A DNA stretch of 64,000 nucleotides from Parerythrobacter_A sp963799315 (lineage in GTDB: Bacteria; Pseudomonadota; Alphaproteobacteria; Sphingomonadales; Sphingomonadaceae): NCBI GenBank assembly GCA_963799315.1, contig CAWCWP010000001.1, positions 1,487,772-1,551,771 on the forward strand, in the 5' to 3' direction. Made by a program: the position numbers and the translations under genes. The number at the start of each line of letters is the position of its first letter. Position 1 is the first letter of the stretch. A model generated the notes under the pieces. That model ran no database searches and was not told the origin of the DNA. It saw only the letters and a list, made by a program, of their open reading frames with translations. Shown one piece after another: positions 38,155 to 50,129 of this stretch.

Positions 38155-39520
38155 ATGACCGACAGTGTGACCGGAGACCGGAAAGCTTACCCACGGCAGC
38201 ATCGTCGGCCATCTTGTCGGCCAGACCGCGCCGATGGTGGTCGGCGTGGCCGCGATCATGTCCATCGGCCTGGTCGACAGCTATTTCATCGGCCAGCTGG
38301 GCAGCGACGAACTGGCCGCGATCAGCTTCATCTTCCCCGTCAGCGTGGCACTCGCCAGCCTTGGCGTCGGCGTCATGGTCGGCATCAATTCGGTGGTGGC
38401 GCGCGCGATCGGCGCTGGCGACCGCGAGCGCGCGGCGCAGCGTGCCAGCTTCGGCGTGGTGTTCGCCGTCGCCATCGGGCTGGCGATGGGGCTGGCGCTG
38501 TTTTTCGCAATCGGGCCACTGTTCCGCCTGATGAATGCGGACGACGCGATGATGCCGATCATCGAGACCTATATGCGGCCCTTCGCGCTCGCCTTCCCGC
38601 TGCAACTGGCGATCATGGGCGTGAACGGCGTGCTGCGCGGACAGGGGGAAGCGCGCAAGACCTCCGCCATTTCGATTTGCTATGCTGCGGTAAACTGGGT
38701 GCTCGATCCGATCCTGATTACCGGCGTGGGCGGCATTGGCGGGTTCGGCATTGCGGGCGCGGCCTATGCCACGATGGCGGGCTGGGCCGTGGGGCTGGCC
38801 TATGCCGCGTGGTTGCTGGCGCAAGACCGCCCTGCCCTTCGACCTGTCGCTGCTGCGCGGCGGCAATCTGCTCGATCCCGGCGCAGGCTATTGTGCGCGT
38901 GGCCGGACCGGCGGCATTTTCCAATGCGGTCAATCCCATCGGGTTGAGCGTGCTGACCGCGCTGGTGGCGATAGACGGCGCGGCGGCGGTGGCCGGGCTT
39001 CGGCGCGGCGGGGCGCGTGCAGAGCTTTGCCGTCGTGCCGCTGCTGGCATTGAGCGGTTCCATCGGCAGCATCGTCGGGCAGAACTGGGGTGCAGGGCAG
39101 TATGACCGGGCGCGGTCGGCGGCGCGGGGCGCGGGCCTGTTCTGCCTTGGTTATGGCTTGGTGATGGCCGTTGTGCTGGTGTTGTCGCGCGAATGGCTGG
39201 CGGGGCTGTTTACCGACGATCCCGCCGTGATCGACGAGTTTGCGCTGTATCTGATGATCGCGGCGTGGGGCTATGCCGGGTTCGGCCTGCTGATCGTCGG
39301 CAATGGCGTGCTGAACGCTATCGACAAGGCGAGCTGGGCGCTGGGACAAAGCGTGCTGCGCGTCGTCGCGGTGATGCTGCCGGTGGCGTGGTTCCTGCGC
39401 GGGGCGATGGGGTCGTCCGCCATATATACTGCCGAACTGGCCGCCAATATCGCAGGCGGCTTGCTGGCGGCGGCCATCGTGTGGCGGGTGCTGGCGCGTG
39501 GCAGTAAGGACGCGAAGTGA
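38155..39520 (+). CDS. MATE family efflux transporter (four one-base frameshifts)
   Basis: Drug/metabolite:Na+ or H+ antiporter of the MATE family, about 450 residues. Reconstructed from MTDSVTGDRKLTHGSIVGHLVGQTAPMVVGVAAIM through the last helix, it would have 12 transmembrane helices. The frame changes by one base at four places: near 38183 (AAA), 38833 (CCC), 38880 (CCGG) and 38998 (GGG). Each is one extra base. With those removed, the protein reads continuously through GINSVVARAIGAGDRERAAQ, QSFAVVPLLALSGSIGSIVGQNWGAG and MSG-type late helices. Three of the four lie within about 170 bp. Confidence 0.86.
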
Positions 39521-39527
39521 CGTTTCG

Positions 39528-39535
39528 TTAACCAT
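39528..39535 (+). promoter_or_regulatory. Possible CtrA half-site upstream of cheA
   Basis: TTAACCAT lies 43 bp before the cheA start, in the short gap after the MATE gene. The octamer is a known CtrA half-site, and CtrA commonly controls motility and chemotaxis operons in alphaproteobacteria. It is a weak call from sequence alone. Confidence 0.4.
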
Positions 39536-39577
39536 CGCGGGGCATAGGTCGGGTCGAACTGTTCGAGGAAACGACCG

Positions 39578-41983
39578 ATGGACGACCTGCTGGCGGAGTT
39601 CGTAGCCGAAACCCGCGACATGCTGGAAGCGATAGGGGGCGAGATCGTCGCGTGGGAAGCCGACCCGGCGGACCGCGAGCGATTGGATTCCGTGTTCCGC
39701 TTCGTTCACACGGTAAAGGGCAATTGCGGCTTCTTCGACTTCCCCCGCCTGCAAAGCCTGAGCCACGAAGCCGAAACCGCGCTGGCCGACGTGCGCGCCG
39801 GAACGCGCGAGGCCGATGCCGCGCTGGTCAGCGGCGTGCTGGCGATTATCGATGTGATCGCGGAACTGGTCGAGCTGATCGATGCGGGCGAGGAGTTACC
39901 CGAAGACGAGACGGGCGATGCCGCGCTGTTCGCGGCGCTGGAGCCGGGTGCGGAGCCGGTAGTCCCTGTCGAAGTCGCGCCCGAACCCGAACCCGACCCC
40001 GAACCAGTCGAAGACACCGAAGAAGCAGAGACACCCCAACCGTCCGCCACCCCCGCCCAGCCGCCGCGCTCCATCCGCCTGACGGTGGACTTGCTGGACC
40101 GCGTGATGAGCGGCGTTTCCGACATGGTGCTGGCGCGCAACGACCTGTCGCGCCGCCTGCGCGAAGCCGGGGCCGACCCCGCGCTGGACGGCCCGTTCGA
40201 ACGCCTCAGCCGCATCCTCACCGACACGCGTGAAGCTGTCACCAAGATGCGCATGGGCCGCGTCGACGTGCTGTTCACGCCGCTGCCGCGCCTGGTGCGC
40301 GACGTGGCGGCGGAATGCGGCAAGCAGGTCACTGTCGAGATGGACGGCGGCGATGTCGAGCTGGACCGCGAAATGATCGAGTCCATCCGCGACCCCATCG
40401 TCCACCTCATCCGCAACGCCGTCGATCATGGCATCGAAGGTGCCGAGACGCGCGCCGCGGCGGGCAAGCCTGCCGCCGGCATGGTCCGCATCGCGGCGCG
40501 GCAGTCGGGCAATCTCATCACCCTGTCGATCTCCGACGATGGCGGCGGCCTCGACACCACGCGCATCGCGGACAAGGCGGTTTCGGCGGGCGTTATCGAT
40601 GCCGCCACCCGCGCGACACTGTCGGATGAAGCCTGCGCCGACCTCATTTTCACGCCCGGCCTGTCCACCGCCACGCAAGTCAGCGCCATTTCCGGGCGCG
40701 GCGTCGGCATGGACGTGGTGCGCGCCAATCTCGCGCGTGTGGGCGGCACCGTCGCGGTGCGCAGCACGCCGGGATCGGGGACGCAGTTCGACCTCGTCAT
40801 CCCGCTGACGCTCAGCATCATCCCCGCGCTCACCGTGGCGCTGGGCGACCAGCGCTTCGCCATTCCGCAATCCTATATCGAGGAAATCGCGCATAATGGC
40901 GGACGGCCCATCGCGTTTTCGCAGATCGGCACCAGCCGCATGATGACGTTCCGCGACAAGCGGATCAAATGCCTCTCGCTCGGCACCGTGCTGGGCCTCG
41001 ACCATGTGCAGGGCGAACCCAAGCAGAAAGTCATCCTGCTACGGCTCGGCGGCGGCGGTATCTTCGCGCTCGCCGTCGATGCGATCTTCGATCAGGAAGA
41101 CCTCGTCATCAAGCCGCTCGCCCCCGCCGTCGCGATGTCGGGCGTGTATGCCGGATCGACCCTGCTCGACGACGGGCAGCCGGTGCTGATGCTGGACGTG
41201 CCCGCCATCGCGCAGGCGCACGGCCTGTCGGAAACCGCGTGGCGCCCCGTCGATACCGCCGATGCCGCGCCCGAAGACAGTGTGCCGCCACGCGAGCTGA
41301 TGACTTTCACCGGCTTCGACGGACACCGCTACGCCGTCGGCATGGAGCTGGTGATGCGGGTGGAGGAAGTCGCACCCGACGCCGTCCACCGGCTCGGCGA
41401 CCGCGCTTCGGTGGTGATCGAAGACAGGCTGTGCGCGCTTTACGGTCTCGCCGGTGCCGCCGAAACACCCGACGACCTGCGCGTCCTGCGCCTGTCCGAT
41501 GGCGAGATCGAAATTGCCTACGCAGTCGAATTGCTGGGCGACGCCATTGCCAGCACCGCCGACATGCGCGCCGCACCGGACGAGCCCGCCATCGAGGGCA
41601 CCGTGCTGCATGACGGGCAACCGGTGCGCATTCTCGACGGCCTCGCCCTGTTCGCGCAGCAGGACGCCGTCGCACCCGTCCGCGCCGCACCCGTTTCGCG
41701 TCCGGCCTGCCGCCTGCCCGCCTGCCGCCTGCCCGAAGGCGTGCCGTGGGCCGACCGCCTGCTGGAACCGCTGGTCCGCGCCGCCGGATACCGCATCGTT
41801 TCCGACACAGCCGAAGCCGATGTCGTGTTCACGACCGACCCCGCCGGAACGCAAACCGCCAACACCATCCGCCTCTACACCGATGCCGACGAAGCGGCGC
41901 GGCGCGGCGACGGCCTCTACCGCTACGACCGCGACGGCCTGCTCGCGGCCCTCAAACGCGCGCGTCAGGAGCGGGCCGCATGA
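39578..41983 (+). CDS. cheA: Chemotaxis histidine kinase CheA with tandem CheW-like regions
   Basis: An 801-residue CheA. The Hpt domain (1-110) has the autophosphorylated His44 in RFVHTVKGNCGFF. A long acidic linker (E/P-rich, about 125-160) follows where the CheY-binding P2 domain would be; P2 is not recognisable. Dimerisation starts at about 165 (RSIRLTVDLLDRVMSGVSDMVLARNDLSRR), and the ATPase domain has HLIRNAVDHGIE, SDDGGGLD and SGRGVGMDVVRANL. A CheW domain follows from about 405. A second, degenerate CheW-like region (about 567-700, RELMTFTGFDGHRYAVGMELVMRVEEV) and a possible receiver-like tail end the protein. The stop overlaps cheW by 4 bp. Confidence 0.92.
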   Translation: MDDLLAEFVAETRDMLEAIGGEIVAWEADPADRERLDSVFRFVHTVKGNCGFFDFPRLQSLSHEAETALADVRAGTREADAALVSGVLAIIDVIAELVELIDAGEELPEDETGDAALFAALEPGAEPVVPVEVAPEPEPDPEPVEDTEEAETPQPSATPAQPPRSIRLTVDLLDRVMSGVSDMVLARNDLSRRLREAGADPALDGPFERLSRILTDTREAVTKMRMGRVDVLFTPLPRLVRDVAAECGKQVTVEMDGGDVELDREMIESIRDPIVHLIRNAVDHGIEGAETRAAAGKPAAGMVRIAARQSGNLITLSISDDGGGLDTTRIADKAVSAGVIDAATRATLSDEACADLIFTPGLSTATQVSAISGRGVGMDVVRANLARVGGTVAVRSTPGSGTQFDLVIPLTLSIIPALTVALGDQRFAIPQSYIEEIAHNGGRPIAFSQIGTSRMMTFRDKRIKCLSLGTVLGLDHVQGEPKQKVILLRLGGGGIFALAVDAIFDQEDLVIKPLAPAVAMSGVYAGSTLLDDGQPVLMLDVPAIAQAHGLSETAWRPVDTADAAPEDSVPPRELMTFTGFDGHRYAVGMELVMRVEEVAPDAVHRLGDRASVVIEDRLCALYGLAGAAETPDDLRVLRLSDGEIEIAYAVELLGDAIASTADMRAAPDEPAIEGTVLHDGQPVRILDGLALFAQQDAVAPVRAAPVSRPACRLPACRLPEGVPWADRLLEPLVRAAGYRIVSDTAEADVVFTTDPAGTQTANTIRLYTDADEAARRGDGLYRYDRDGLLAALKRARQERAA

Positions 41984-42432
41984 GCGCGCTTTATGTCATT
42001 ATCGAGATCGGCCACCGCCGCGCCGCCATCGCGGCGGCACAGGTGCAGTCGGTAATAGAACTGGAAACCGTCCACCCGGTCCCGCGCGCCGCGCGCCACG
42101 TCGCCGGTCTGACTGCCCTGCGCAGCCAGTCGCTGACCGTTATCGACTGCCGCCGCGCCATCGGCATGGACGACACCGCCCCGCCCGCCGCGCGCGCGCC
42201 CGTCATCCATCACGACGGCCACAGCTACGCGCTGCAGGTCGATGCGGTCCACGATGTGCTGGAGCCCGAAACCGACCCGGTGGCGGTTCCCGGCAGTTTC
42301 GGCCCCGAATGGCAGCGTATCGGCAGCGGCATGATCGAAACCGCCGATGGTCCGGTGCTGGTGATCGACACCGGCGCGCTGATTGCCGGCCCTGCCAGTG
42401 CTTCGGCCCCCGCAAACACCCGCGCCGCCTGA
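41980..42432 (+). CDS. cheW: Chemotaxis adaptor CheW
   Basis: A 150-residue CheW-domain protein that bridges receptors and CheA. The fold is recognisable from the N-terminal strand MSALYVIIEIGHRRAAIAAAQVQSVIELE, then PVPRAARHVAGLTALRSQSLTVIDCRRAIG and the C-terminal LQVDAVHDVLEPE. It is somewhat divergent. Its ATG overlaps the cheA stop (ATGA), which indicates translational coupling. Confidence 0.85.
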   Translation: MSALYVIIEIGHRRAAIAAAQVQSVIELETVHPVPRAARHVAGLTALRSQSLTVIDCRRAIGMDDTAPPAARAPVIHHDGHSYALQVDAVHDVLEPETDPVAVPGSFGPEWQRIGSGMIETADGPVLVIDTGALIAGPASASAPANTRAA

Positions 42433-42536
42433 CCGTGCGCCCCTGCCCGCTTCTTAAGCCTATCGTTACCATGCCACCCTATTTGTCTGGTCAAACACGC
42501 CTTTGACGGGCGCATATCGAAGGGCTGCATCCAACC

Positions 42537-42902
42537 ATGAAAAGCTGTCTGATCGTTGACGATTCGCGGGTTATCCGCCGCGTCTCCCGGCACATCATCG
42601 AAAGCCTTGGCCTAGGCGTGGACGAGGCCGAAAACGGCCTGGACGGCCTGATCAAATGCGAAGCCGCCATGCCGGACGTGGTCCTGCTGGACTGGAACAT
42701 GCCGGTGATGACCGGCATCGAATTTATCGTGAAGCTGCGCCAGATGCCCGGCGGCGACCAGCCCAAGGTGGTGTTCTGCACCACCGAAAACGACGTCGCG
42801 CACATCCGCGAGGCCATCGATGCGGGCGCGGACGAATATGTAATGAAGCCGTTCGACCACGAGACGCTGCAAATCAAATTGCAGCTGGTCGGAATGATAT
42901 AA
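42537..42902 (+). CDS. cheY: Response regulator CheY
   Basis: A 121-residue single-domain receiver. Acidic pocket VDDS (Asp8, Asp9), phosphoacceptor Asp52 in VVLLDWNMPVMTGIEF, Thr in FCTTEND, and Lys in YVMKPFD are all present. It carries the CheA signal to its output, the flagellar motor or another target; no flagellar genes are in this window. A 104-bp gap to cheW may contain its own promoter. Confidence 0.92.
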   Translation: MKSCLIVDDSRVIRRVSRHIIESLGLGVDEAENGLDGLIKCEAAMPDVVLLDWNMPVMTGIEFIVKLRQMPGGDQPKVVFCTTENDVAHIREAIDAGADEYVMKPFDHETLQIKLQLVGMI

Positions 42903-42927
42903 GCGACATCCTCCGCACCTTTTCTCC

Positions 42928-44131
42928 ATGACCCGTCCCACATCCCCGCCCTTCAAATCCGGCAAAGCTGCCGCGCCGTTGCGGGTGCTTATCGTCGATG
43001 ACTCGCTGACGATGCGGTCGGTCCTGACACGTATCGTGGAGCCGGAACGAAACCTCGCCATCGTCGGCAAGTTCGGCAGCGCGGAGCTTGCGCTCGACGC
43101 TCTCGAAAAGCTCGCGCCCGATATCGTCCTGCTTGACCTCGAACTGCCCGGCATCAGCGGGCTGGAAGCCCTGCCCCGCATCCTCGCCGCATGCCCCGCC
43201 GCGCAAGTGCTGGTGATCTCGTCGCTGACCGCCAAGGGTGCGGAAGCGACGGTGCAGGCGCTGGCGACGGGGGCGGTCGATACGATGCCCAAACCCGTGC
43301 ATATAGCCCCCGATGAAGCGGCCAAGGGCACTGGCGCACTAACGCCCGCCATGCGGTTCGAACGGGAACTGCGCGCAAAGCTGCGCGGGCTGTCGGGCCG
43401 CGTGCCGGGGCGCACCGCCGCCCGCCCGGCCGAGACCACCGCGCGGATGACGCCACCCGCCCGCAGGCCGATACATCGTGCAAACGGCGCGGCGCAGCTC
43501 ATCGCCATCGGCGCCTCCACCGGCGGCATCCATGCGCTAATCCAGCTGCTGCGCGCCCTGCCGCCGACCGTCACCGCGCCGATACTGGTGACGCAGCATC
43601 TTCCCGCCGCCTTCGTGCCGGTCTTCGCCAAGCAGCTTGCAACCGCCGCGAACCGCCCTGCCATCGTCGCCGGACGCGGGACGGCATTGCGCCCGTCGCA
43701 CATCTATGTCGCGCCCGGCGATGGTCACCTGACCGTCCGTGCGGGCGCGGACGGGTTGACGACCGGCATCGCCACCGGCGCAGTGCCGAGCGGCTGCACT
43801 CCGTCGGTCGATCCGATGCTGTCCAGCATTGCGAAAGCGGTCGACGGCTGCGCGGTGGGCGTCATCCTGTCCGGCATGGGCCGAGACGGTGCCGATGGAG
43901 CGCGCGACCTGTTCGAGGCGGGCGGCGTCATTCTGGCCCAGGACCGCAAGACCAGCGCGGTGTGGGGCATGCCGCGTGCCGTGGTCGAAGCGGGAATGAC
44001 CGATTGCTGCGCGCCGCCCGAACAGCTGGCCCTGCGCATCGCCGCGCTTGCCAGCACCGGTGTCAATGCCGGTGCAGAGCCAGCGCGCGATAATACGACC
44101 CTCTGCTCAAATGGCGGGGGTGGCATCGTGA
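42928..44131 (+). CDS. cheB: Chemotaxis methylesterase CheB (apparent read-through into CheR; C-terminal frame uncertain)
   Basis: Receptor methylesterase/deamidase. The receiver domain (about 18-130) has VDDSLTMRS and Asp in IVLLDLELPGISG. The esterase domain has Ser in IGASTGGIHAL, His in TQHLP and Asp in SGMGRDGADGARDL. The raw frame does not stop but continues into cheR, giving an apparent CheB-CheR fusion. In the neighbouring frame a TGA at 44129-44131 overlaps a GTG at 44128 that suits the cheR start. The separation seen in most genomes would be restored by one extra base late in cheB. I therefore end cheB at this TGA and treat the fusion as likely artefactual. Confidence 0.8.
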
Positions 44132-45055
44132 CGTCCAACGACATCTCCCACCGCATCGTCTCGGACCTGCTCGAAGCGCGCACCGGCCAGCACATGAGCG
44201 AGAACCGCCGCTGGCGCATCGCCACCGCACTGGCGGGGCTGCTGCGCGAACGCGGCCTGAGCAATGTCGACCAGCTCGTCTGCCTGCTCGCCGAACCGGA
44301 CGCGGACGCACTGGCGCGGCAAGTGGTCGAGGCCCTGCTGAACAACGAAACCTATTTCTTCCGCGACCGGGCCATGTTCGAAAACCTGGGTGCGCATGTC
44401 CTGCCGCAACTGGCGCAGCAGCGGCAGCGCCTCGCGACGGCTCGCGATCTGGTCGGCCGGGTGTTCGACAGGGCAGGAAACGCTGTCGCTGGCGATGATG
44501 CTGGCCGACGAACCCGAACGGTGGCGCGACTGGACCATCGAGATCGTGGCGACCGACATATCGCACAGCGCCATCGAAGCCGCGCGGTCCGCCTGCTACA
44601 GCCAGTTCGAAATCCAGCGCGGTCTGGGTGTGCAGCAGATGCTGACGCATTTCGACGAGACGCCCGATGGCTGGGTGGCGAAGCAGGGCCTGCGCACCAT
44701 GATCCGTTACAAGGTCCGCAATATCCTCGACCCGGTGGAGATTGCGGAGCGGTTCGACCTGATCCTGTGCCGCAACCTGCTGCTGTATTTTGCGCCCGAC
44801 CGCCGCGCATCGGCGTTCGACCGGCTGGCGCAGGCGCTGCGCCCCGATGGCTGGCTGTGGCTGGGCGCGGGCGAAACGGCTGAGGGACGGACCACGCGTT
44901 TTGCCGCAACCCAGGCACGACAAGGGCTGTATCGCCCGACCTGCGCGCAGGAGGCAGAGACCATGCGCGTCCTGCCGCAACGCCGCGATTTGTCATCGGG
45001 CCGCGCTGCACCGGCAGGCGCCGACAGCACCCCGCGAAAAGCCGCGCGCCTTTAA
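44128..45055 (+). CDS. cheR: Chemotaxis protein methyltransferase CheR (one-base frameshift)
   Basis: SAM-dependent methyltransferase that methylates receptor glutamates. The first part (VTSNDISHRIVSDLLEARTGQ, NRRWRIATALAGLLRERG, EALLNNETYFFRDRAMFENL) is the CheR N-domain. The SAM-binding part is one frame over (IWSAGCSTGQETLSLAMML, VATDISHSAIEAARSACYSQFEIQRGL, FDLILCRNLLLYFAPD). One extra G at about 44439-44440 joins them. A GTG start overlapping the putative cheB stop (GTGA) is chosen. Immediately after the stop lies a CtrA-like site. Confidence 0.87.
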
Positions 45056-45066
45056 CGCTAAATTAG
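45052..45066 (+). promoter_or_regulatory. CtrA-like binding site upstream of the GGDEF-EAL gene
   Basis: TTAA-N7-TTAG (TTAACGCTAAATTAG) agrees with the CtrA consensus TTAA-N7-TTAA at 7 of 8 positions. It overlaps the cheR stop codon and sits 71 bp before the GTG start of the diguanylate cyclase/phosphodiesterase gene. Binding is inferred only. Confidence 0.5.
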
Positions 45067-45136
45067 GGACGTTTGCATAGCACCGTCGGCAGGCGCGTTT
45101 CCGCGTCGTTTCAAGCCGGTTTGAGGGGGAGCAGTC

Positions 45137-46671
45137 GTGCAGGCATTCTGGCGCAAACCGGGCATCTTGGCGAAATTGCTGGTGTTCACCCCGCTCGTCA
45201 TCGTGACGGTGATGTTCGGCGCAGTGGTTGCCACCCTCGTGACCGACGCGGCCGATATTCGTGACGCTCTGCCTTTGGTCATGGGCGCTATCGCATTATA
45301 CGGCGCGTCGGCTGCGCTCCTCAGCCGCATGGGCCTGTCCGCAATTGCCGATCTGGAACGCCAGGGCATGACGGACAGCCTGTCGCTCCTGCCCAATCGC
45401 CGCGCCTTGCACCGCCATCTCGGCGCGGCGCTCAAACGCGGCGACGATATCTCCATCGCCATGATCGATCTGGACGGCTTCAAGCTGGTCAATGACATGT
45501 ACGGCCACGGCGTGGGCGACGAGCTCATCCGCAGCGCCGCCGGAATCCTGACCGAATATTGCAGCGAAGATGCGCAGCCCTATCGCCTCGGCGGCGACGA
45601 ATTCGCCATCGCGCTGTCCGGCGCGCAAAGCCGCAACCTGCTGGAAGGCATTTGCAGCCAGCTCCTGAACCGCACCGCCCGCCCCATCGCCATCGACGAC
45701 CGGCGCATCACCATCGGCATGAGTATCGGGCTGGCCGGAAACATGGGCGCGACCGACATCGATTCGTCCGAATTGCTGCGCCGCGCCGATGTGGCGATGT
45801 ATGCCGCCAAGCGTGGCGGCAAAGGGCGGTCGAGCTGGTTCCGCGCCGAGCTGGACCGCGATATCGACCGGATGCGCACGCTGGACGCCGAATTGCGCGC
45901 CGCGCTGGTGGGCGACCAGTTCACGGTGCATTACCAACCGCTGGTCGATGCCGTCACGCACCGGATCGTGGCGGTGGAGTCGCTGCTGCGCTGGAACCGG
46001 CCAGACGGCAAGCCGGTGGGGCCGCAGGTGTTCATCCCGATGGCCGAAGAGTCCGGCCTGATCAATCCGATCGGCCTGTTCGTGCTGCGCCAGAGCTGCC
46101 GCGATGCGGCCGCGTGGCCCGACATCAAGCTGTCGGTCAATATCTCCAGCGTGCAGCTGCGCAATCCCGAATTTCCCATCCAGCTGGGCCAGATCCTGGA
46201 AGAAACCGGCTTCCCGCCCGAACGGCTCGAACTCGAAATCACCGAAACCTGCCTCGTGCTGGACCCGCTGGCGGCACAGCGCAGCCTGGACATCATCCGC
46301 AGCTTCGGCGTCACCGTGGCGCTCGATGATTTCGGGTCGGGCTACGCCTCCATCGGCTTCCTGCGCCAGTTCCGTTTCGAGAAACTGAAGATCGACCGTT
46401 CGCTGGTGGTGGAATCGGGCGAGGACGAGGGCAGCCGGGCCATGATTACCTCCAGCGTCTCGATGGCGCAGGCGCTCAACATGAATGTCACCGCAGAAGG
46501 CGTCGAAACCGAAGCGCAGGCCGCCTTGGTCCGTGCCGCAGGGTGCGACCAGATACAGGGCTGGCTCTATTACCGCGCCATGCCGCCACAGGACATTGCG
46601 CAGCATCTGGGCGACGGGGGCCTCGCACTGGACCCCGCCGATGCAACAGTAGCAGACAAGGAAAACATCGC

Positions 46672-46675
<4 letters not shown>
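45137..46675 (+). CDS. GGDEF-EAL membrane protein (diguanylate cyclase / c-di-GMP phosphodiesterase)
   Basis: A 512-residue protein started at a GTG (45137) with the purine-rich stretch GAGGGGGAG upstream. Two N-terminal transmembrane helices (about 11-35, 47-65) are followed by a GGDEF domain (LGGDEF intact, about residues 150-155). I do not see the RxxD inhibitory site at its usual position. The EAL domain has VESLLRW, NISSVQL, LEITETCL, DDFGSGYAS, LKIDRSLV and EGVETEAQ, so both domains keep their key residues and either activity is possible. It follows a CtrA-like site and overlaps the MCP start by 4 bp, placing c-di-GMP turnover inside the chemotaxis cluster. Confidence 0.92.
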
Positions 46676-48525
<1,850 letters not shown>

Positions 48526-48549
48526 AGTCAAGCAGCGCGACAGGCCTAG

Positions 48550-49756
48550 CAATCACGATATCCAAGCATGCGAGGCTGCTGCCTTGCCCCGATGGAAAGC
48601 CGGGTTTGCCATCGAATGTGCAAAGCAGTTCGAGGATAGCATCCTTGGTGCATGTCGCATTGCCAACGGCTTCGAAACGACAGCGCCAATGGTCGGTATG
48701 GAAGGTTTCTGGTCCGCCACATGGCTGGACCATTACCCCCGCGATTGGTCATCGTGGTCGGCGCCAGCTCACCCGTGTCGCCATGCTTCAGACCGGCGGC
48801 CAGTTCCGTGAAACTTGCTGTCGATCGCATGAGCATATCGACGCCAACCAGTACCTTTGTCGCCGGGTTGCGCCGGGTCGCACGGGTAACCGCAAATTGG
48901 ATCGCTGCGCCGGCATAGCTGTCAGGCGACAGGCTCTGCGGCAGCGGCTGGCCAGGCCGTGCGATCACCGCGTCGGCATGTCCCTGATCGTGCGTGCTTT
49001 GATATCGCCGGTATCGGCAGACGGGCCAAGGTCGACGGACCCGGTAATCTGCGCCGCCACATCGCTATACAGGTTGGGCATGACGATAACGCCGAACATC
49101 TCGGCGTATCCGCCAGACGCGCCGCACCGATATCCACGATCATACGGTCGGACGCGATGTCGGGATATTCGCTGCGGATTTCGTCGAATACGGCATGAAA
49201 CAGACCGTCGGTCAGCTTCATGATATTGTCCTTTGTAAAACACGTGACCTTCCTGCGGCTGTGCGCGCGGGCATGTGCAAAAGCATACCGCACGATGTTC
49301 TCGCAGCCGGAAGGCGTATTAGCTTGAGGCATTGATAGACTTCGTCGGTCTGCCGGTCTTCCTCGTTTTCCCGTACGATGGTGACATCGATGCGGCAGAC
49401 GCGTGGCGACATGCGGCGCGTAGGCGATACAGAGGGGCGATACGGGCGCGAATGTTTATACCCGCCCAATGCCTTGCGGAGGGTACCATTGAAGCTTTTA
49501 TAGCCGCCACCCCGAGGCGTAGAGAACGGCCCTTTGAAGGACAGCGTCATGCGGCGCAGGCTGTCCCATGCTTCGGATCCAACGCCCAAACTCTGGCCAT
49601 TCGGATACACCCGCTCTCCGATCTCCGCGTTTTTGCTATCGAGCGACACACCGACCGTTTCGAGAATACGCAGACATGCAGTCATGACTTCCCGGCCTAT
49701 TCCGTCACCATAAGCAACGGTTACCGGACAGATGGTGCTGTTGCTTCAAATGCCAT
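48550..49756 (-). pseudogene. icd: Degraded NADP-dependent isocitrate dehydrogenase (Rickettsia/Thermus-type icd)
   Basis: Fragments in several frames line up, in order, with this ~480-residue enzyme. From the start at 49756 (MAFEATAPSV) come VTVAYGDGIGREVMTACLRILE, LKGP-like FKGPFSTPRGGGYKSFNGTLRKALG, IDVTIVRENEED, RQTDEVYQCLKLI, IVRYAFAHARA, KVTCFTKDNIMKLTDGLFHAVFDEI, FGVIVMPNLYSDVAAQITGSV, AVIARPGQ, KVLVGVDM, TFHTDHWRCRF and LCTFDGKPGF. Between the ITGSV block and AVIARPGQ a stretch of roughly 70 residues that should contain the HGSAPDIAGKGIANP region is missing, and a few residues are lost after RENEED. Frames change at several junctions, including near 49730. Unlike the simple frameshifted genes in this window, it has lost internal blocks, so decay is real. 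Base composition is also lower in GC than its neighbours. Confidence 0.85.
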
Positions 49757-49877
49757 GATGGGAACCTATGTCGGCATCGCAGTGACATACCGGAATAGAC
49801 ACCCGAGCCGCTTGGCACCACAAAATGGCTCAACCGCGAGCCTCGTCAAAGGCAATATGCGTAAAATGTCGTTCGGT

Positions 49878-49954
<77 letters not shown>

Positions 49955-50054
49955 ATACCGGAACCATCGCTGCGCACAGCCTGCGATGGCGCTGCACCGC
50001 CGCTTGGGCGCGCAACATACCGTCCATGCAACCCGTCAAGAGAGCAAAACGGCA

Positions 50055-50084
50055 AAAGGGCCAACCTTTACAGGTCGGCCCTTT
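50055..50084 (-). terminator. Hairpin terminator between 5S rRNA and tRNA-fMet
   Basis: Twelve-base arms AAAGGGCCAACC (50055-50066) and GGTCGGCCCTTT (50073-50084) pair with one mismatch around a 6-nt loop. On the minus strand the hairpin is followed by TTTTGCCG. It lies between 5S rRNA and tRNA-fMet, so some transcripts should end before the tRNA. Confidence 0.65.
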
Positions 50085-50129
50085 AACAAAATGAATGGGT
50101 TTCAATACCGCACACCCGCCGGCTTCAAT

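Noticed and set aside
44128..44883. CheB-CheR as a genuine fusion protein
   Set aside because: A one-base gain and an overlapping TGA/GTG explain it better, given the many similar errors in the window; kept only as a low-interest finding.
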